Source of the DNA: Neocallimastix lanati (nom. inval.)
Lineage: Eukaryota > Neocallimastigomycota > Neocallimastigomycetes > Neocallimastigales > Neocallimastigaceae
Assembly: GCA_016946835.1 (NCBI GenBank)
Contig: JACVTC010000054.1
Coordinates: 950,001 to 1,014,000 of the forward strand
Length of the DNA: 64,000 nt
Direction of reading: 5' to 3'
The translations under genes were made by a program, and so were the position numbers. This document shows positions 14,623 through 29,857 of the stretch, piece by piece. The notes under the pieces were generated by a model. That model did no database searches. It was not told the DNA's origin and saw only the letters and a list, made by a program, of their open reading frames with translations. Within the stretch, counting starts at the first letter, position 1. Every line of letters begins with the position of its first letter.

Positions 14623-15165
14623 AAATAATAAATAATAAATAATAAATAATAAATAATAAATAATAAATAATAATAAATAATAATAAATAATAAACAATAA
14701 ATAATAAATAATAAATAATAGAATAAATAAATAATAAATAAATAATAAAATAAATAAATAATAAATAGTAAATAATAAATAAAATTATAAATATTAATAA
14801 TAAATGTTATTATATTTACCAAATATTTATATGTTATTAATTTATTATGAATAATTATTAAAATTTTAATTATTATCAAAAATATTGATACAAAAAAGAA
14901 CATTGATAATATAATAAATATTTATGATTATAAATTAATATAATAAATAATAAATAATAAATAATAAATAATAATAAATAATAAATAATAAATAATAAAT
15001 AATAAATAATCATAAATCATAAATAATAAATAATAAATAATAAATAATAAATAATAAATAATAAATAATAAATAATAAATATTAAATATTAAATAATAAA
15101 TAATAAATAATAAATAATAAATAATAAATAATAAATAATAAATAATAAATAATAATAAATAATAA
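14525..15165. repeat. Two heptamer/tetramer repeat blocks
   Basis: Two blocks (about 14525-14780 and 14940-15165) of AATAATA/AATA units are separated by about 150 bp of non-repetitive A/T sequence. The same unit occurs at 5.2 kb. Overlapping open frames on the minus strand (14491-14903) are repeat shadows. Confidence 0.75.
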
Positions 15166-16671
15166 TAAAAAAAAGAAAAAATATTAGATTAAAAAATTCA
15201 AAAAAAAAAAATTTTTTTTTTTTAATTAATCTGTTTTTTTTATTTTATTTTTTTTTCCCTTTATTATTCTATTTTTTATCATAATAAATATTATTAATTT
15301 ATGGTTCAAAATGAAATTAATTTAATAGTATTATTGTATTTATCAAGAAGGAATATTACATTTATTTAAGTCATTCTTTTTAAATTGATTAATAATTAAA
15401 ATATATAAGTTAAAATTTTTATTAATATTATTTTTATTAATTGAAAGGGAATTTAAAATCTTGATTCATAATTATAATTTCATTATTTTTAAAATTTAGT
15501 ATTTCAAATTTCATTAATATTTCAAATTCTGATATTAGAATTTTATATAATCATATTATAAAAAAAAAAGAAAACAATTTTATAATATTTTCTTCTTTTT
15601 TTTTATTAGTAAAAAATTATAATATCAAAAATAATACCAGGAATAGAATACTAGTAAAATAAAAACTTTATATTTTCTGCTAAAAAAAAAAGATTTTTAC
15701 AAAAAAAAGTTCAAAAAAATAAAATAAAAGAAAATATAATCAGATTTTTTTTTGTAAAAAAAAAAAAAAAGAAATTCAAATATTTATAATTGATAAAAAA
15801 TTATAGCAAAAGGAAAATTAAATTTTACAAAATAAAATAATTGAAGCAAAGTAAAATTTTCATACAAAAAGTCAAAAAAAAATTACACAAAACATATATC
15901 ATTATTAATTCATTTTATTCCTATATTTTGAATCTTATATGAAGAAAAAAGAGAAATAAATTTAAATTTTTTTTTAAAATTCATTTGAATCTATTAAAGG
16001 AAATTAAACCAAAGTATACAAATAAACTTTTTTTTTCTACTGTTTTTGTAAAAGTAAATTAATATCTTAAATTATTATATATATTAAATTTTACAATTTC
16101 TAATAAATTTAAATGTTATTATTTTCTATTATAAATAAATAATTATAAATAAATAATTATATAATCAAAGTCATTTAAAAAAGAAAGAAAAGAAAAAAGA
16201 AAAATAGAAACATTTTATATAGTATATATAATAAATATTTTTTATTAGACTTTTTTTTAACATATGTAGTCTATTTATTTATATCTTTTAAGGAAATATA
16301 TAAAAAAGTTTAAACGAAACATATTTAGTATCATCCTTTATTATTTATTTATATAAATATTTTATTTGTAAATATATATTATTTATTTATAAAAAAAAAA
16401 AAAAAACTTTTCCTTTCTATTTTTCGTTTTATATATATATTTCAGTAATTTATAATATCAAACATAACAAATTTTGAAATTTGAAAATTTGAATTTTTTT
16501 TTTTTTTATTTTTTTTTAAAATAAAAATAAAAATAAAAAATAGAATAAATTAATATTAATTTATTTTTTATAAAGTAGATTAATATTATGAACATAATTT
16601 AACTTTTTAAATTAAACTAATTTAATATAATAAAAGATATTTATTATTCTATCAAAATAAATATTATATAC

Positions 16672-16704
<33 letters not shown>

Positions 16705-16788
16705 GATAAATAAAAACAAAACAAACTTCATTCAGAAAATATATTTAATATAAAATTTAATTTTAATATCAGATAGAAAAAAAGAAAA

Positions 16789-19265
<2,477 letters not shown>

Positions 19266-19514
19266 ATATGTTTTAATTATTAAAATAAAATAAAATAAAA
19301 TAAAATAAAATAAAAAAAAAAAAAAAGCAAATCATATTAAATATGCAAAAAATACAAATTCAAATTCAAATTCAAATAATAATGAAATTATAATAATTAA
19401 ATTATTAAAAAATAATTAATTTTAATTAAATTAAATCAAATATAGAAAGAAAAATAATTAAAAATAAATAGTTAGATATAAGTAGTTTATAAACATTATG
19501 TAATAATTATAAGT

Positions 19515-19545
<31 letters not shown>

Positions 19546-19591
19546 GCAATAGTACTGTAATAAATAAATAAATTATAATTATAATAATGAT

Positions 19592-19648
<57 letters not shown>

Positions 19649-20449
19649 AGAAATAAATATAATTGAGAAATTCTTTTATATAGTGAATCTAGTAAATTAA
19701 ATAGTAAAAAAAACAACTATTAAAATTATAAAAAAGAAAAACCAAGTAAATATTAATATTGATATTTTATCTATTTATTTGTTTGTTTATTTGTTTATTT
19801 ATTTATTAATAATTGTTTTTCCATTTATTAAATTTTATAATTTATTTAGATATAATATTTAAAAAAATTTTTAATTTGTAACTGTTTATTTATTCAATTT
19901 ATTCCATTCATTTAATTCAATATTTAATTTATCAATATATTTATAAAATTATGAATTTATTTATTAATTTTTTGATTGATGTATTAAATTGGGTGTTGCA
20001 TTTCGGAAAATGAAACTTTTCATAAATAAATTTAATAATGTCAAATTAGGGTTAATGATTTATTATTATTATTATTATTATTTTTTTTATATTTATTTTA
20101 AAAAAAAAAAATATTCTTTAAAAATAAAATATTCCTGAAATCCATAAAAAGTATTTAAAATAAAAATAAAAAAAATATTGAAAGATTGAAAAAGTATATA
20201 TATCTTTTAAACATGAAAAAAAAAATTATTCTTTAAATATTTTTAAAAATAATATGTTCTTAAAGAAAAAATATTCTTTAAATTAATAAAAAATTAAAAT
20301 TAAAAGTTTTATATTATCTTTAAAATATTTTTATATATTTATATATATTTATATATATTATATAATTATATTTTACTTCATTATAACATCATTCTTTTTT
20401 TCTTTTCTTTTTCTTTTTTTTTTTTTTTTTTTTTTTAAACTCTAATGAT
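19266..20449. other. AT-rich intergenic downstream of SH3 gene
   Basis: Holds (AAAAT)n near 19.28 kb and A-tracts near 19.52-19.55 and 19.60-19.65 kb. Between about 19.87 and 20.05 kb a stretch with TTGCATTTCGGAAAATG weakly resembles sequence at 22.64-22.87 kb. No gene is seen. Confidence 0.45.
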
Positions 20450-20870
20450 CTTTTATAGTACTAAATAGTGTATTCATAAAATTCTCATTTCTTACTATTT
20501 TATGTTATTTTGATTCATCAGGAATTTCATCAAACTTTATTACATCAGGAGATAGTTGTTTATTTATATTTCTTGTTATTTGAGATTCAATTGCTTTATA
20601 TTCAAGATATATAAATTCAATTTCTTGTGAAACTTCATTAAATATTCGTTTAGGTTTTATTCCAAAAGAAATTGAACTTTTTTCTAATTTAATTTTATGT
20701 TTTGCAATGATATAGATGTATCAATTTCTTTTTCAAGTTGATTACGTAAACACTCATATTCTATAAATTCCTTCTTATCGTTTAAAATAACGAAAGATTT
20801 TCATTTATTTAAAGTTTTATATTCAATATATCTATATACTTTAGATTTTTAGAATTATTTTTTTTTCTTT
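20450..20870 (-). pseudogene. Decayed coding remnant, unknown family
   Basis: The minus strand reads as charged, helix-like protein sequence in more than one frame, for example KKEFIEYECLRNQLEKEID near 20.77 kb and FNEVSQEIEFIYLEYKAIE near 20.6 kb. There is no start codon in a sensible place and the reading is interrupted. It borders the retroelement fossils on its right, so it may belong to one of them or to a lost host gene; I cannot decide. No homologue is recognised. Confidence 0.35.
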
Positions 20871-21140
20871 GTTTTTAAGATGAAAAATTGAATAAAATTT
20901 ATATTTTTTATTTTTTTGTTAATAATAATTTGTTCTTTTCTTCGATTAGTTTCACTTATTTCAATATATATATATATTTTCCATTGATAATAAAATATTT
21001 TAATCAAATATTTAATAAAATATATCTAATTATAAACATAAGTTTAAAATCAATAAATATTTTATTTTATAATTTTTTAAATATATATATATATTATGAA
21101 TAAATTTTAATTTTTTTTTTTTTTTAATTATATATAGTAT

Positions 21141-22101
21141 TTTTTGGCGTTATTGTTATTACTGTTAACCATGCTATATTATTATCATTATGATTATTAG
21201 TAGTAACATTATTATTGTTATTATTAGTATTATTATTATTAACTATATTCATATTACCATTATTGTAGTCATCATGTTGTTGAAAATTTAAAAGATTGAA
21301 TATTATCATTATTTGAAAATAATTGAATCTCGAAAATCAATAATTGAATCGATGAATTTGTTAGTGAAGAAAGAGGTGTTAGTAGTATCAGATACCAGTA
21401 GTTGAAATGAATAAAATTAATACCTTCATACAGAAGATAAGTAATTAAGTTTTTATTAATATGTTCAGTGCCATTATCAGATTTTTGGGTTGATAATTTT
21501 ATAGGATGTGGTATTTAAAATGTGTTTTTTAAAGAAAATAAAAGTATTATGAACATCACTTAAAAAATTTTTGCTTATTTCAAAAATGATTTTTATTATT
21601 AATTTACTTAATTATTTATTTAATTATTTATTTATTGGTTAAAAAAAATTATATTAATGTGTAATTAATTAGAAAATTTTTAAGTCACATTGCGAAATGT
21701 ACATTTGCGAAATGATACACATTCCTGTTTTACATCTTTTTTAAGTTGTTTTGAGAAGATTCATCAATACTATTTGTAATAATGGATTGAACAGGCATTT
21801 TTATTCATATCCTTTAAATTTATTTGTTTATCCATATATTCGTCATAATATTACCCTATGAGATGACTCCTTAATACATCATACCACACCACCTTTCAAA
21901 ATTATTTTTTATCTATTTTAAAGTCTTCATAATTAAAGACGGATTTAGTCGAGGTTTCCATATATTTTACTTTTTGAATAGTAATTTCAACAGATTTAAT
22001 TTCATTATCAGATTATTCATTTTCAACATCTTTTGTTTCTGTATGAGTTGAAGAAGGTGAGCTATCTTTAAAAGTAGGATTTTGTCTCTTCTTAAATGCC
22101 A
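21141..22101 (-). mobile_element. Copia-type fossil, copy 1 (gag and linker pieces)
   Basis: Minus-strand remnant related to 31.63-33.09 kb. The right end reads like the start of a gag protein (initial Met near 22101, MAFKKRQNPTFKDSS in style), and the left end has the Asn-rich linker that lies upstream of reverse transcriptase in copy 2. It is broken in many places and lacks most of pol. Just to its right, TGTTACAAGG near 22.26 kb could be the inner end of a 5' LTR (minus-strand end ...CTTGTAACA). Old, given the amount of divergence from copy 2. Confidence 0.5.
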
Positions 22102-22599
22102 TTTTAGAAATTTATAAATTTAAAAAAAAATTTAAAATAAAGTTCCTTAAAATTATAACTTGAATTTATTATAATGAGAAATATATAATTAAAAAAAAAT
22201 TTTTTTATATTAAAATTTAAAATATTAATGTGCTAGTCTCAACTCAATGAGATTCTTAATCTGTTACAAGGTTAGAATACACTCAACAACATAAACATAT
22301 AATTTAAATCAATTATTTATTATATTATATTATTTTTATTAATAAAAGACTACAATTTAAATATAAATTATATTATTTCTTTTTATATAGTTATATAATT
22401 ATGTACACACCATGTAATACAATAAAGTACATAAAATAAGTATAAACCTTAACATATTTATATCTAATTATTTATTATTTATACTTAATTATTTATTATT
22501 TATTATTTATTTATATTATTTAATTAATTAATATTTATTTCAAATAAATTAATACTTATTCAGATTTTTATTTATTTATTTATTTATATTTGTATAAAA

Positions 22600-22880
22600 A
22601 AATTAAAAAATATTATGGCGTTAAATTACAATAATATAAACGTTACATTGCGAAGTACAACACTACCATTAAGTTAATTTCATGGATTATTTTTTAAAAA
22701 TATTAGCAAAATTTTTTTTTAATTATTGATTTATTTATTTGTGTAATTGCTTATTTATTCTATTTAATTCATGCCACCTATAGTGGGCTCTACTTAATAA
22801 AATTATCAATTTATTAATTTTTTGATTTTTGTATAAAATTGATATAATTGATTATTTTTTAAAAAAACTTGCAAAAAAAA
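22600..22880. mobile_element. Possible small nested insertion
   Basis: Present in copy 1 of the duplicated segment and absent from the matching place in copy 2 (about 33.53 kb). It has an unusual GC-containing stretch (CATGCCACCTATAGTGGGC). About 40 bp around TTATTAATTTTTTGAT resemble 19.95-20.0 kb. No terminal repeats were established, so the element type is open. Confidence 0.25.
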
Positions 22881-22939
22881 AGTTGGTTTAAATTAAATAA
22901 AAAAATTTTTTTATTTTACTTTTAATAATAACGGATAAA

Positions 22940-23310
22940 CAAAATAAAATAAAATAAAATAAAATATAATAAAATAAAATAAAAAGTAGAATATTAAATA
23001 AGAAAGTACAGATTGAATAAAATAAAATAAAATAAAATAAAATAAAATAAAATAAAATAAAATAAAATAAAATAAAATAAAATAAATAAATAAAATAAAA
23101 TAAAATAAAATAAAATAAAATAAAATAAAATAAAATAAAATAAAATAAAATAAAATAAAATAAAATAAAATAAAATAAAATAAAATAAAATAAAATAAAT
23201 AATAAATAAAATAAAATAAATAAATAAAATAAAATAAAATAAAATAAAATAAAATAAAATAAAATAAAATAAAATAAAATAAAATAAAATAAAATAAAAT
23301 AAAATAAATA
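22940..23310. repeat. (AAAAT)n pentanucleotide array, about 0.37 kb
   Basis: Long run of AAAAT units with a few AAAT interruptions near 23.08 and 23.2 kb and one unique stretch near 22.99-23.02 kb. It is missing from copy 2 of the duplicated segment, so it expanded or inserted after the duplication. Confidence 0.92.
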
Positions 23311-24273
23311 TTTATTTTATTATTGTTATTTATATTATTATTTTATTAATACACTATTTATATTATTATTTTTATTTATTTATAAACACACATTAGCTTT
23401 GGTACCCTTTTCAACTTAGTAGAATTTATTCATAATAAATTTGATCTAAATGTCAAGTATCAATATTGTAATAGTCTATCATGTTAATTAAGCATAAGAA
23501 AGAAGACTATTAATTATATTCTTATAATTTATTTAAAATGAATGATTTGGTTATTCTTATCAATTTTAATGGAAGATAAATTAAATGTATAATTAAATTT
23601 AACAATATGATGTTACTTTTTAATTCTAATTTATCAATTAGTATATAGATAATAACCATAAAAATATATATATATATATATATTAAATTTAACATACTAA
23701 AAATAAGAATAAACGAACATTTTTTTCCCTGTTTAGTAGAATTTTCATAATATTTTAACCATATAATTTAATATTTATAAACTGAATATTTTTATTTAAA
23801 ATTAATATAATTACTATTATATGTTTTGAATTATATATATATCATCTATTAATAGTTAATGAACAAATTAATATTAATAATTTATTATTGAATTTTTATA
23901 TAAATTGATAATATACTTTTATATTATAATTATATAATTATTTATCAATATTCTATATTTAAATAAATTATTATATAATTTCATATATTAAATGCAAATT
24001 AATACACTTTTTATTTATATTAATATTTGTATTTTAAATGTACCTAATTGCTAGAAAATTTTTATGTAAATATTAATAGTAATAATATTAATTATTCAAT
24101 TAAACCTTGTAATAATGAATTTAAACCATTTTTAATAAAATTTATATCATCTATTATATACTATAATAAAAAAATTAATTATAATTCATTATAATAATCA
24201 TATAAAACTAATTTAGTTTTATTGTTTTAATATATTTACGAAAATCCTTAGCATAATTAAAGTAATTAAATTC

Positions 24274-24328
<55 letters not shown>

Positions 24329-24536
24329 CATTAATTATATTAATTTAAAAATAGAATAATTCAATTTACATTTATCATTTAATTAATTTTTGAATAAATA
24401 TTAATAATTTAATTCATATAACTAATTCTATTTTTATAATTTTTTATTATTTCAATTCATATATTCATATATTTCAAAGAAATAACAAAAAAAAAGTATA
24501 AAAGGGTAAAAATTGTTTTTAAAATTTTTTTTCTTC

Positions 24537-24594
24537 GTGCTTTCATTTCAAAAAAATTAATTACAATAATATTTTAATTAAGAAATGAAAGCAC
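24537..24594. repeat. 13-bp inverted repeat (GTGCTTTCATTTC)
   Basis: Arms at 24537-24549 and 24582-24594 are perfect reverse complements around a 32-bp A/T spacer. Copy 2 (about 34.83-34.89 kb) keeps the structure with one mismatch. Function unknown. Confidence 0.75.
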
Positions 24595-24968
24595 TATTAA
24601 CTACAAAAAAAAAATAATTAATAAATTTTTTTTTTATAATACTTATTTTTATATATAAAAAATAATTTATATTTTTTATTTTTTTTTTATTAATTTGAGT
24701 TTTTTTTTAAAAACTATTGTATTTTCTTGATGATGTTTATATACCAAAAAGAATTTCAAAAAATTGAAATTTTTTTATTTTGAATTATACCCAAACTACC
24801 TTGAAATACATTAATAAAAAAAAATTTTTTTTTTCAGTAATTTAAATTATATTTATATATTTATAATGAGTTATTAAGTAATAAAAAAAAGATTTCTCAA
24901 TAATTGTGTTTTTATCATACGTTTACTCCCCAAACCAAAAAAAAAAGAACAGAAAAAAGGAAAGAAGT

Positions 24969-25436
24969 TTGGTGCAAACTCAAGGCGGATTCTATGGAAT
25001 AAAAAAATAACTAAAAGAAGAAGATAGAATTGACTAGCGCTTGAACCAAATTTTAGAAACTTTCCTAAAAAATATGATTTATGAAGAAGAATTTTGGGTA
25101 CAAACTTAAGGCGGATTCATCAGTTTATAAGGAAAATATTTGATATATTTTCTACTGGATGAATTGTCGTAGCGCTTAAACCTGAAATTTTAATTTAAAG
25201 AAATCGAGGTATATCAAGAGCGAACTTACTTCTTTATAGAAGAAGTTGACAAGCGCTTGAGCCTTGTTTTTTTATTTTTATTTTTAAAGGTACAAACTCA
25301 AGAGCGAATTCATATATATTTTTTTATCTAAATAAAAAAAGAAATTATATATATTTGAATTAGAATATATATAATTTTTTTATTATTTTTTTTTTAATTT
25401 TATTAAATAAATGAATTGTCGTAGCGCTTGAACCTT
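24969..25436. repeat. Array of four paired TCAAG/GCGCTTGA motifs, copy 1
   Basis: Four left-type motifs (GGTnCAAACTCAAGGCGGAT type) at 24971, 25097, 25207 and 25290 alternate with four right-type motifs (AGCGCTTGAACC type) at about 25027, 25161, 25245 and 25413. The right motif, reverse-complemented, reads GGTTCAAGCGCT..., so each left/right pair is a degenerate inverted repeat. The motifs are the only GC-rich sequence in kilobases and are preserved in copy 2 (35.26-35.73 kb). No open frame runs through them. Confidence 0.8.
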
Positions 25437-25670
25437 TAGAAAAATTGTAAAAAGTAATAAAAAAAATAAAAAAAAAAAATAAAAAACTATGAAAAAAAAT
25501 ATTTGTATTATTGTGTATAAATATATTTTTACATATTTTTATTGTGTATAAAAAGAATTATATTGAATTGTAAAATTATTGTTAATATTACCACTATTAG
25601 ATATAATTAGTTATAGTAGTTTTACTTTATTAAAATAATAAATCAAATAAAATAAAAAATATTAGATTTT

Positions 25671-25790
25671 ATTAATAAGAGATGATATTTTAAATTCAAT
25701 TTATTTATAAATTATATTAATAAGAGATGATAAATTTAATTTTTTTTATAAAATTTATTAATAAGAGATGATATTTTAAATTTAATTTTT
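25671..25790. repeat. Three copies of TTAATAAGAGATGAT
   Basis: TTAATAAGAGATGAT recurs at about 25.67, 25.72 and 25.76 kb, giving an imperfect tandem period of about 41-45 bp. It sits between the paired-motif array and the boundary sequence. Confidence 0.7.
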
Positions 25791-25799
25791 CTATTTCTT

Positions 25800-25836
<37 letters not shown>

Positions 25837-26140
25837 TATTATTATTAAAAAAATTCTTACTGATGTATCCATAAAATATTTTTATTTTTGAACATTTAAT
25901 TAAAGTCTATTACTTGGCTGTATTTTGATTTTTTATCTTTTTATATATTAATATACTTATTTCTTCGAAAAAAGAGATAAAATATAGCAAATATATAAAT
26001 ATGTAAGAAAAATAGTTAACATATTTATGATAATATTTATTTACTCTTTTTTCCATATTTAAAAAAATTCTTTGATTTAAAAAAAAGGGATTATAATTGT
26101 CTTATAGTAAAAAGAAAATATAAAACTCTTAAGACATTTG

Positions 26141-26844
26141 ATTTATGACCGGAGATATTAATTATATTTTAGATTGGAATAAATATAATAAAAAAATTTA
26201 TTTTGCCAATGATGAATTTGTGAAATCAAAATATATTGGGACTTACAACGGTTATTTTAATGATAATAAAATTTAACTAAAAAATGTTCTATATGTTCTC
26301 CAATTTAAAAAGAACCTTATCTATTGTAATAGATGGCCTTAGTGATCAACATTTTAAAACCGTCTTTCAGAGAATAAATAATAAAAGCTGGCGCCATAAT
26401 AAAAAATACAACAGAATATGTTATGCATGTGCTAATACTATACTTTTGTAATGTGGACTTCAAAAACAAAAATTACTTTCGACAATAATATTTATTATAA
26501 TTCAATCTCATTTTCTAATGACTATTCTCTAAGTACATGGCATAGAAGATTGGGTCATTTTAACATTAATAGTTTAAAGGATAGTTTGACGAAAGTTGAT
26601 AATAAATGTAAGTGCAAGGTTTGTGCAAAATCAAAACTAATAAATTTCCAATTTTATTCAAGTGACAAAAGAGCTAGTGAACCTTTTGAATTCATTCATA
26701 TGGATACTGTAACTATTTGTGATTATTCACTATACGGTAATAAATATTTATTATCTATTCTAGATAACTACTCTAGGTTCGGATGGATTATTTTCCTTAA
26801 AACTAAGGGTGAAATCTTTAATGCATTATAACGAGGGGGCGATG
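26141..26844 (+). mobile_element. Copia fossil: protease/pre-integrase/integrase start
   Basis: Plus-strand remnant. MTGDINYILDW and LKNVLYV (26.15-26.31 kb) match the region before the Copia pre-integrase zinc domain. The longest open piece, 26451-26831, has WHRRLGHFN, the paired cysteines CKCKVCAKSK, HMDTV and DNYSRFGW, which are GAG-pre-integrase and early integrase-core signatures of Ty1/copia. A G-rich purine tract at 26831-26843 directly precedes the LTR-like stretch, as a polypurine tract should. It is broken, with reverse transcriptase and RNase H absent. It sits where the boundary sequence of copy 1 stops. Confidence 0.8.
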
Positions 26845-27107
26845 TGTTGAAACACAAAAAAGGGAAACTCAATAAGGTTTACACTATTTATATAAATAAT
26901 TCGTTTTATTAGAAATAATTTTTTTTAATTATAAAATTTAAAATGATTAGTAATATTAATCAACTAATGTAATATTTTGAATTACTTATATTTAGATCAA
27001 ATATTTAATTATTTAATAATTTTTGTTTACATATTTAATAAAAGTATGGTCCGCCTCCAGAATTCGGATTCTAGATGAATCTAACAGTTAGGCATTACAT
27101 ACACTAA
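26845..27107 (+). mobile_element. Putative 3' LTR of the Copia fossil
   Basis: Begins TGTTGAAACAC directly after the purine-rich tract and plausibly ends ...TTACATACA, giving a TG...CA unit of about 0.26 kb. The GGTCCGCCTCCAGAATTC stretch inside it is unusual for this window. No matching 5' LTR was found, so the end point is an estimate. Confidence 0.5.
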
Positions 27108-27339
27108 AACTAAACTAAAATAAAATAAAATAAAAAAAAATAATAATAATTAACTATTTTATAGTACAAACTTTTAAAATAAAATTACATAATATTAATA
27201 AAGTTACATGAATAAAATATATAATAAAAATATATGAATATTAATAATATTTAATAAAAATATAAGATAATATTTAATAATATTGATTTTGATTAATTAA
27301 TAAAAGTTTGATATTAATAAAGTAAAGACTCATTTTCAA

Positions 27340-28290
27340 GTTTTAATTTTAGTTATTTTTGTTAAATTCTTTTAAGAGTTTAGGGAAATTTAAATTTGCT
27401 TCAGGTTCCCAAGATACTTCAGATAAAGATAGCTTTTCCATTTAATAAGATATTGAGTTTTGCCATAATGCTTTCTTTTGTCAAGAATTTTTTCAATTTC
27501 GTATTCTTCTTCATTATCAACAATTACCGGTGGTGGTGGTTCTTTCTTTCTTCCAAGTGATCTTCATAAAATGGTTCAAGTTCAGAAACATGTATTACAG
27601 GATGGATTCTGATATTTTTTGGTAAGTCTAACTTATATGAAAGGGGAGAATTTTTTTTAATGATTTTTTATAAGGAAAAATTTTTTGTTTCCATTATGAA
27701 TTATAAGTGAACTATTGATCCACACTTTATCACCAGGTTTAAAATTTGGAGCTTCAATACAATGTCTATTTGTTAATTCTTCTTGTTTTTTCCTTGCTTG
27801 ATTTAGATTTTCATTAAGTGCTTTAAATAATTCTGAAAGATCTTTTGTGAATTCATCAGCTCGAGGAACATCTGTACTGTTTGGAATTGATGGTGAATAT
27901 CTTGGATTATATCCATAATTTACATAAAAAGGAGAATATTTAATTGATTCTTGAATTGAATTATTATAACTGAATTCTGCTAGAAATAAAAAATTATACC
28001 AATCAAAACCTTTGAAGTTTGAATAATATATTAAGTATTGCTCAATAACGGAGTTCACCCTCTTCGTTAAACCGTTGGTTTGATGGGGAAAGGAGAAGAA
28101 AGTTTTACTGAGATTTTGAGAGTTATGCAAATAGTAGTCTAAAATTTTGAAGCGAATAGAGTATCTTTATCAGAAATAATAACGGAGGGTAGTTTATGAG
28201 TACGAAAGAGATCATTTAAGTCTTTCTAGGGAACAAGGAAAACGGAAGCAGAGACTGGGAATTTAGATTTTCTAATAGAATTTTTATTTT
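27340..28290 (-). mobile_element. Ty3/gypsy chromovirus fossil (integrase + chromodomain)
   Basis: Minus-strand remnant. From right to left: an integrase core piece (PSVIISDKDTLFASKF near 28.15-28.2 kb); the open piece 27657-28130, with FSFPHQTNGLTKRVNSVIEQ and the NYGYNPRYSP and FKPGDKVW signatures of the gypsy integrase C-terminal part; then a chromodomain-like segment (YEIEKILDKRKHYGKTQYLI near 27.45-27.5 kb). The order integrase then chromodomain identifies a chromovirus. The element is broken in several places and lacks gag, protease and reverse transcriptase here. Confidence 0.82.
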
Positions 28291-28309
28291 CATTTTCTTT
28301 AATGTATTT

Positions 28310-28558
28310 CTTTAAAGTTAAAGATTCTTTTTATTATATTTATTATTTTATTATATTATTTTATTATTATTCATTATTAATATTTTATTATTTTATTATT
28401 ATTATATCTTTTTATTAAGCCATAAAATTCTAATATCTTATTAAAACTATTATTTATTATTATTTTATTCTTATTTTATTATTATTATTATTATTATTCA
28501 TTATTGTTATTTTATTATTATTATTCATTATTGTTATTTTATTATTTTATTATTTTTA

Positions 28559-28647
<89 letters not shown>

Positions 28648-28680
28648 TTTATTATTTCTGTTTATTAAGTCATAAAGTTT
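28310..28680. repeat. (ATT)n and ATTTT low-complexity block
   Basis: Contains an uninterrupted (TTA)n run at about 28560-28647 and less regular ATT/ATTTT units around it, adjoining the gypsy fossil. Confidence 0.85.
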
Positions 28681-28794
28681 TAAAGCCATATTATAATTAT
28701 TAAAGTATAATTATATATTTATATATTTATATATTATATTATATTATATAATTATTTTATCTTTTTAATTTTAATATTATATGACTTTATATAA

Positions 28795-29610
28795 TATTTT
28801 ATTTTGAATTATAGCATTGGTTATTGCTATTAATGAACATTATTTTTTTATTTACTTATACATATTTTTTTAATTCTTTGAATTTAATTATTTTCTAGAT
28901 ACATTTTCTAAGATTAATACATGAATACATGATAACATAACTAAATAAACTTTTTTTAAAAAATATTGAAAAAATAAAATTAATTATGTAACTTGTAATT
29001 ATTATATTTTTTTTATTATTCTCTTAAAAGTTTATTATTTTTTATCCATTCTTTGTTATATTTTCAATTTATTGGAAAAAATATTTTAATATCTTATTAT
29101 TATATTGATACTTATTATTTAAAATAAAGGTCATTAGGAAATTTATCAAGTCATCAGAAACTAGATCTAAATCAAAACTACTTATTAACACTATAATTAG
29201 AATTAATTCATTACTATTTTTAAGCTTAAAAATAAAGTTAAAGATTATTTGGAATACAAATTTTGTTATATAAATTTTTTATCTTTACTGATAGATTTTG
29301 GAATATGATATTTTTATTTTTGGATAGTTCGTCTTCACAATGATTACTAATGAATTAAATAAAACAAATTAAAACAGATTAAGGAATTAAACTGGTAATA
29401 TTATTACTAATTATCCACATTTATGCTTGAACCATTACTATTCAAAAAAAAAAAAAAAAAATTAAGATCTAGTTATATATATTAAATAATGAAATTAAAG
29501 AATTATTAGGTTGAATTGATTCAGATAGGTTAAAATTTATAAATAGAAGATTAATATGAGGCCTTTTATAAAAATATATATATATTATTATTATTATCAC
29601 AAATACAATC

Positions 29611-29677
<67 letters not shown>

Positions 29678-29773
29678 GTAGTAGTAGTAGTAGTAGTAGT
29701 ATAAATACAGTCTTTATTATTATTATAAATACAGTGTCTATTATTATTAGTATAAATACCGTTTTTATTATTA

Positions 29774-29857
<84 letters not shown>

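Larger units (their letters stand above)
12116..16788. other. AT-rich intergenic with repeat arrays
   Basis: No gene is visible. It contains (AATA)n near 12.33-12.37 kb, a pyrimidine-rich stretch 14.0-14.1 kb, and the heptamer arrays listed separately. The last part, 16.40-16.79 kb, is the promoter/leader region of the SH3 gene and includes a long A-tract at about 16.67-16.70 kb ending roughly 90 bp before the start codon. Confidence 0.5.
22102..26140. repeat. Long duplicated segment, copy 1
   Basis: Together with 21141-22101 this forms a block that matches 31.63-36.9 kb in the same orientation at a distance of about 10.3-10.5 kb. Easily seen anchors are CTCCCCAAACC (24.93 and 35.22 kb), the paired-motif array (24.97 and 35.26 kb) and the boundary sequence at 25.84-26.14 kb. 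Copy 1 carries extra sequence at about 22.55-23.31 kb, including the (AAAAT)n array. No protein-coding gene is apparent in the segment. Confidence 0.8.

Noticed and set aside
14491-14903. Two overlapping hydrophobic minus-strand frames that look like membrane proteins
   Set aside because: They follow the heptamer/tetramer repeat exactly; no other coding signal.
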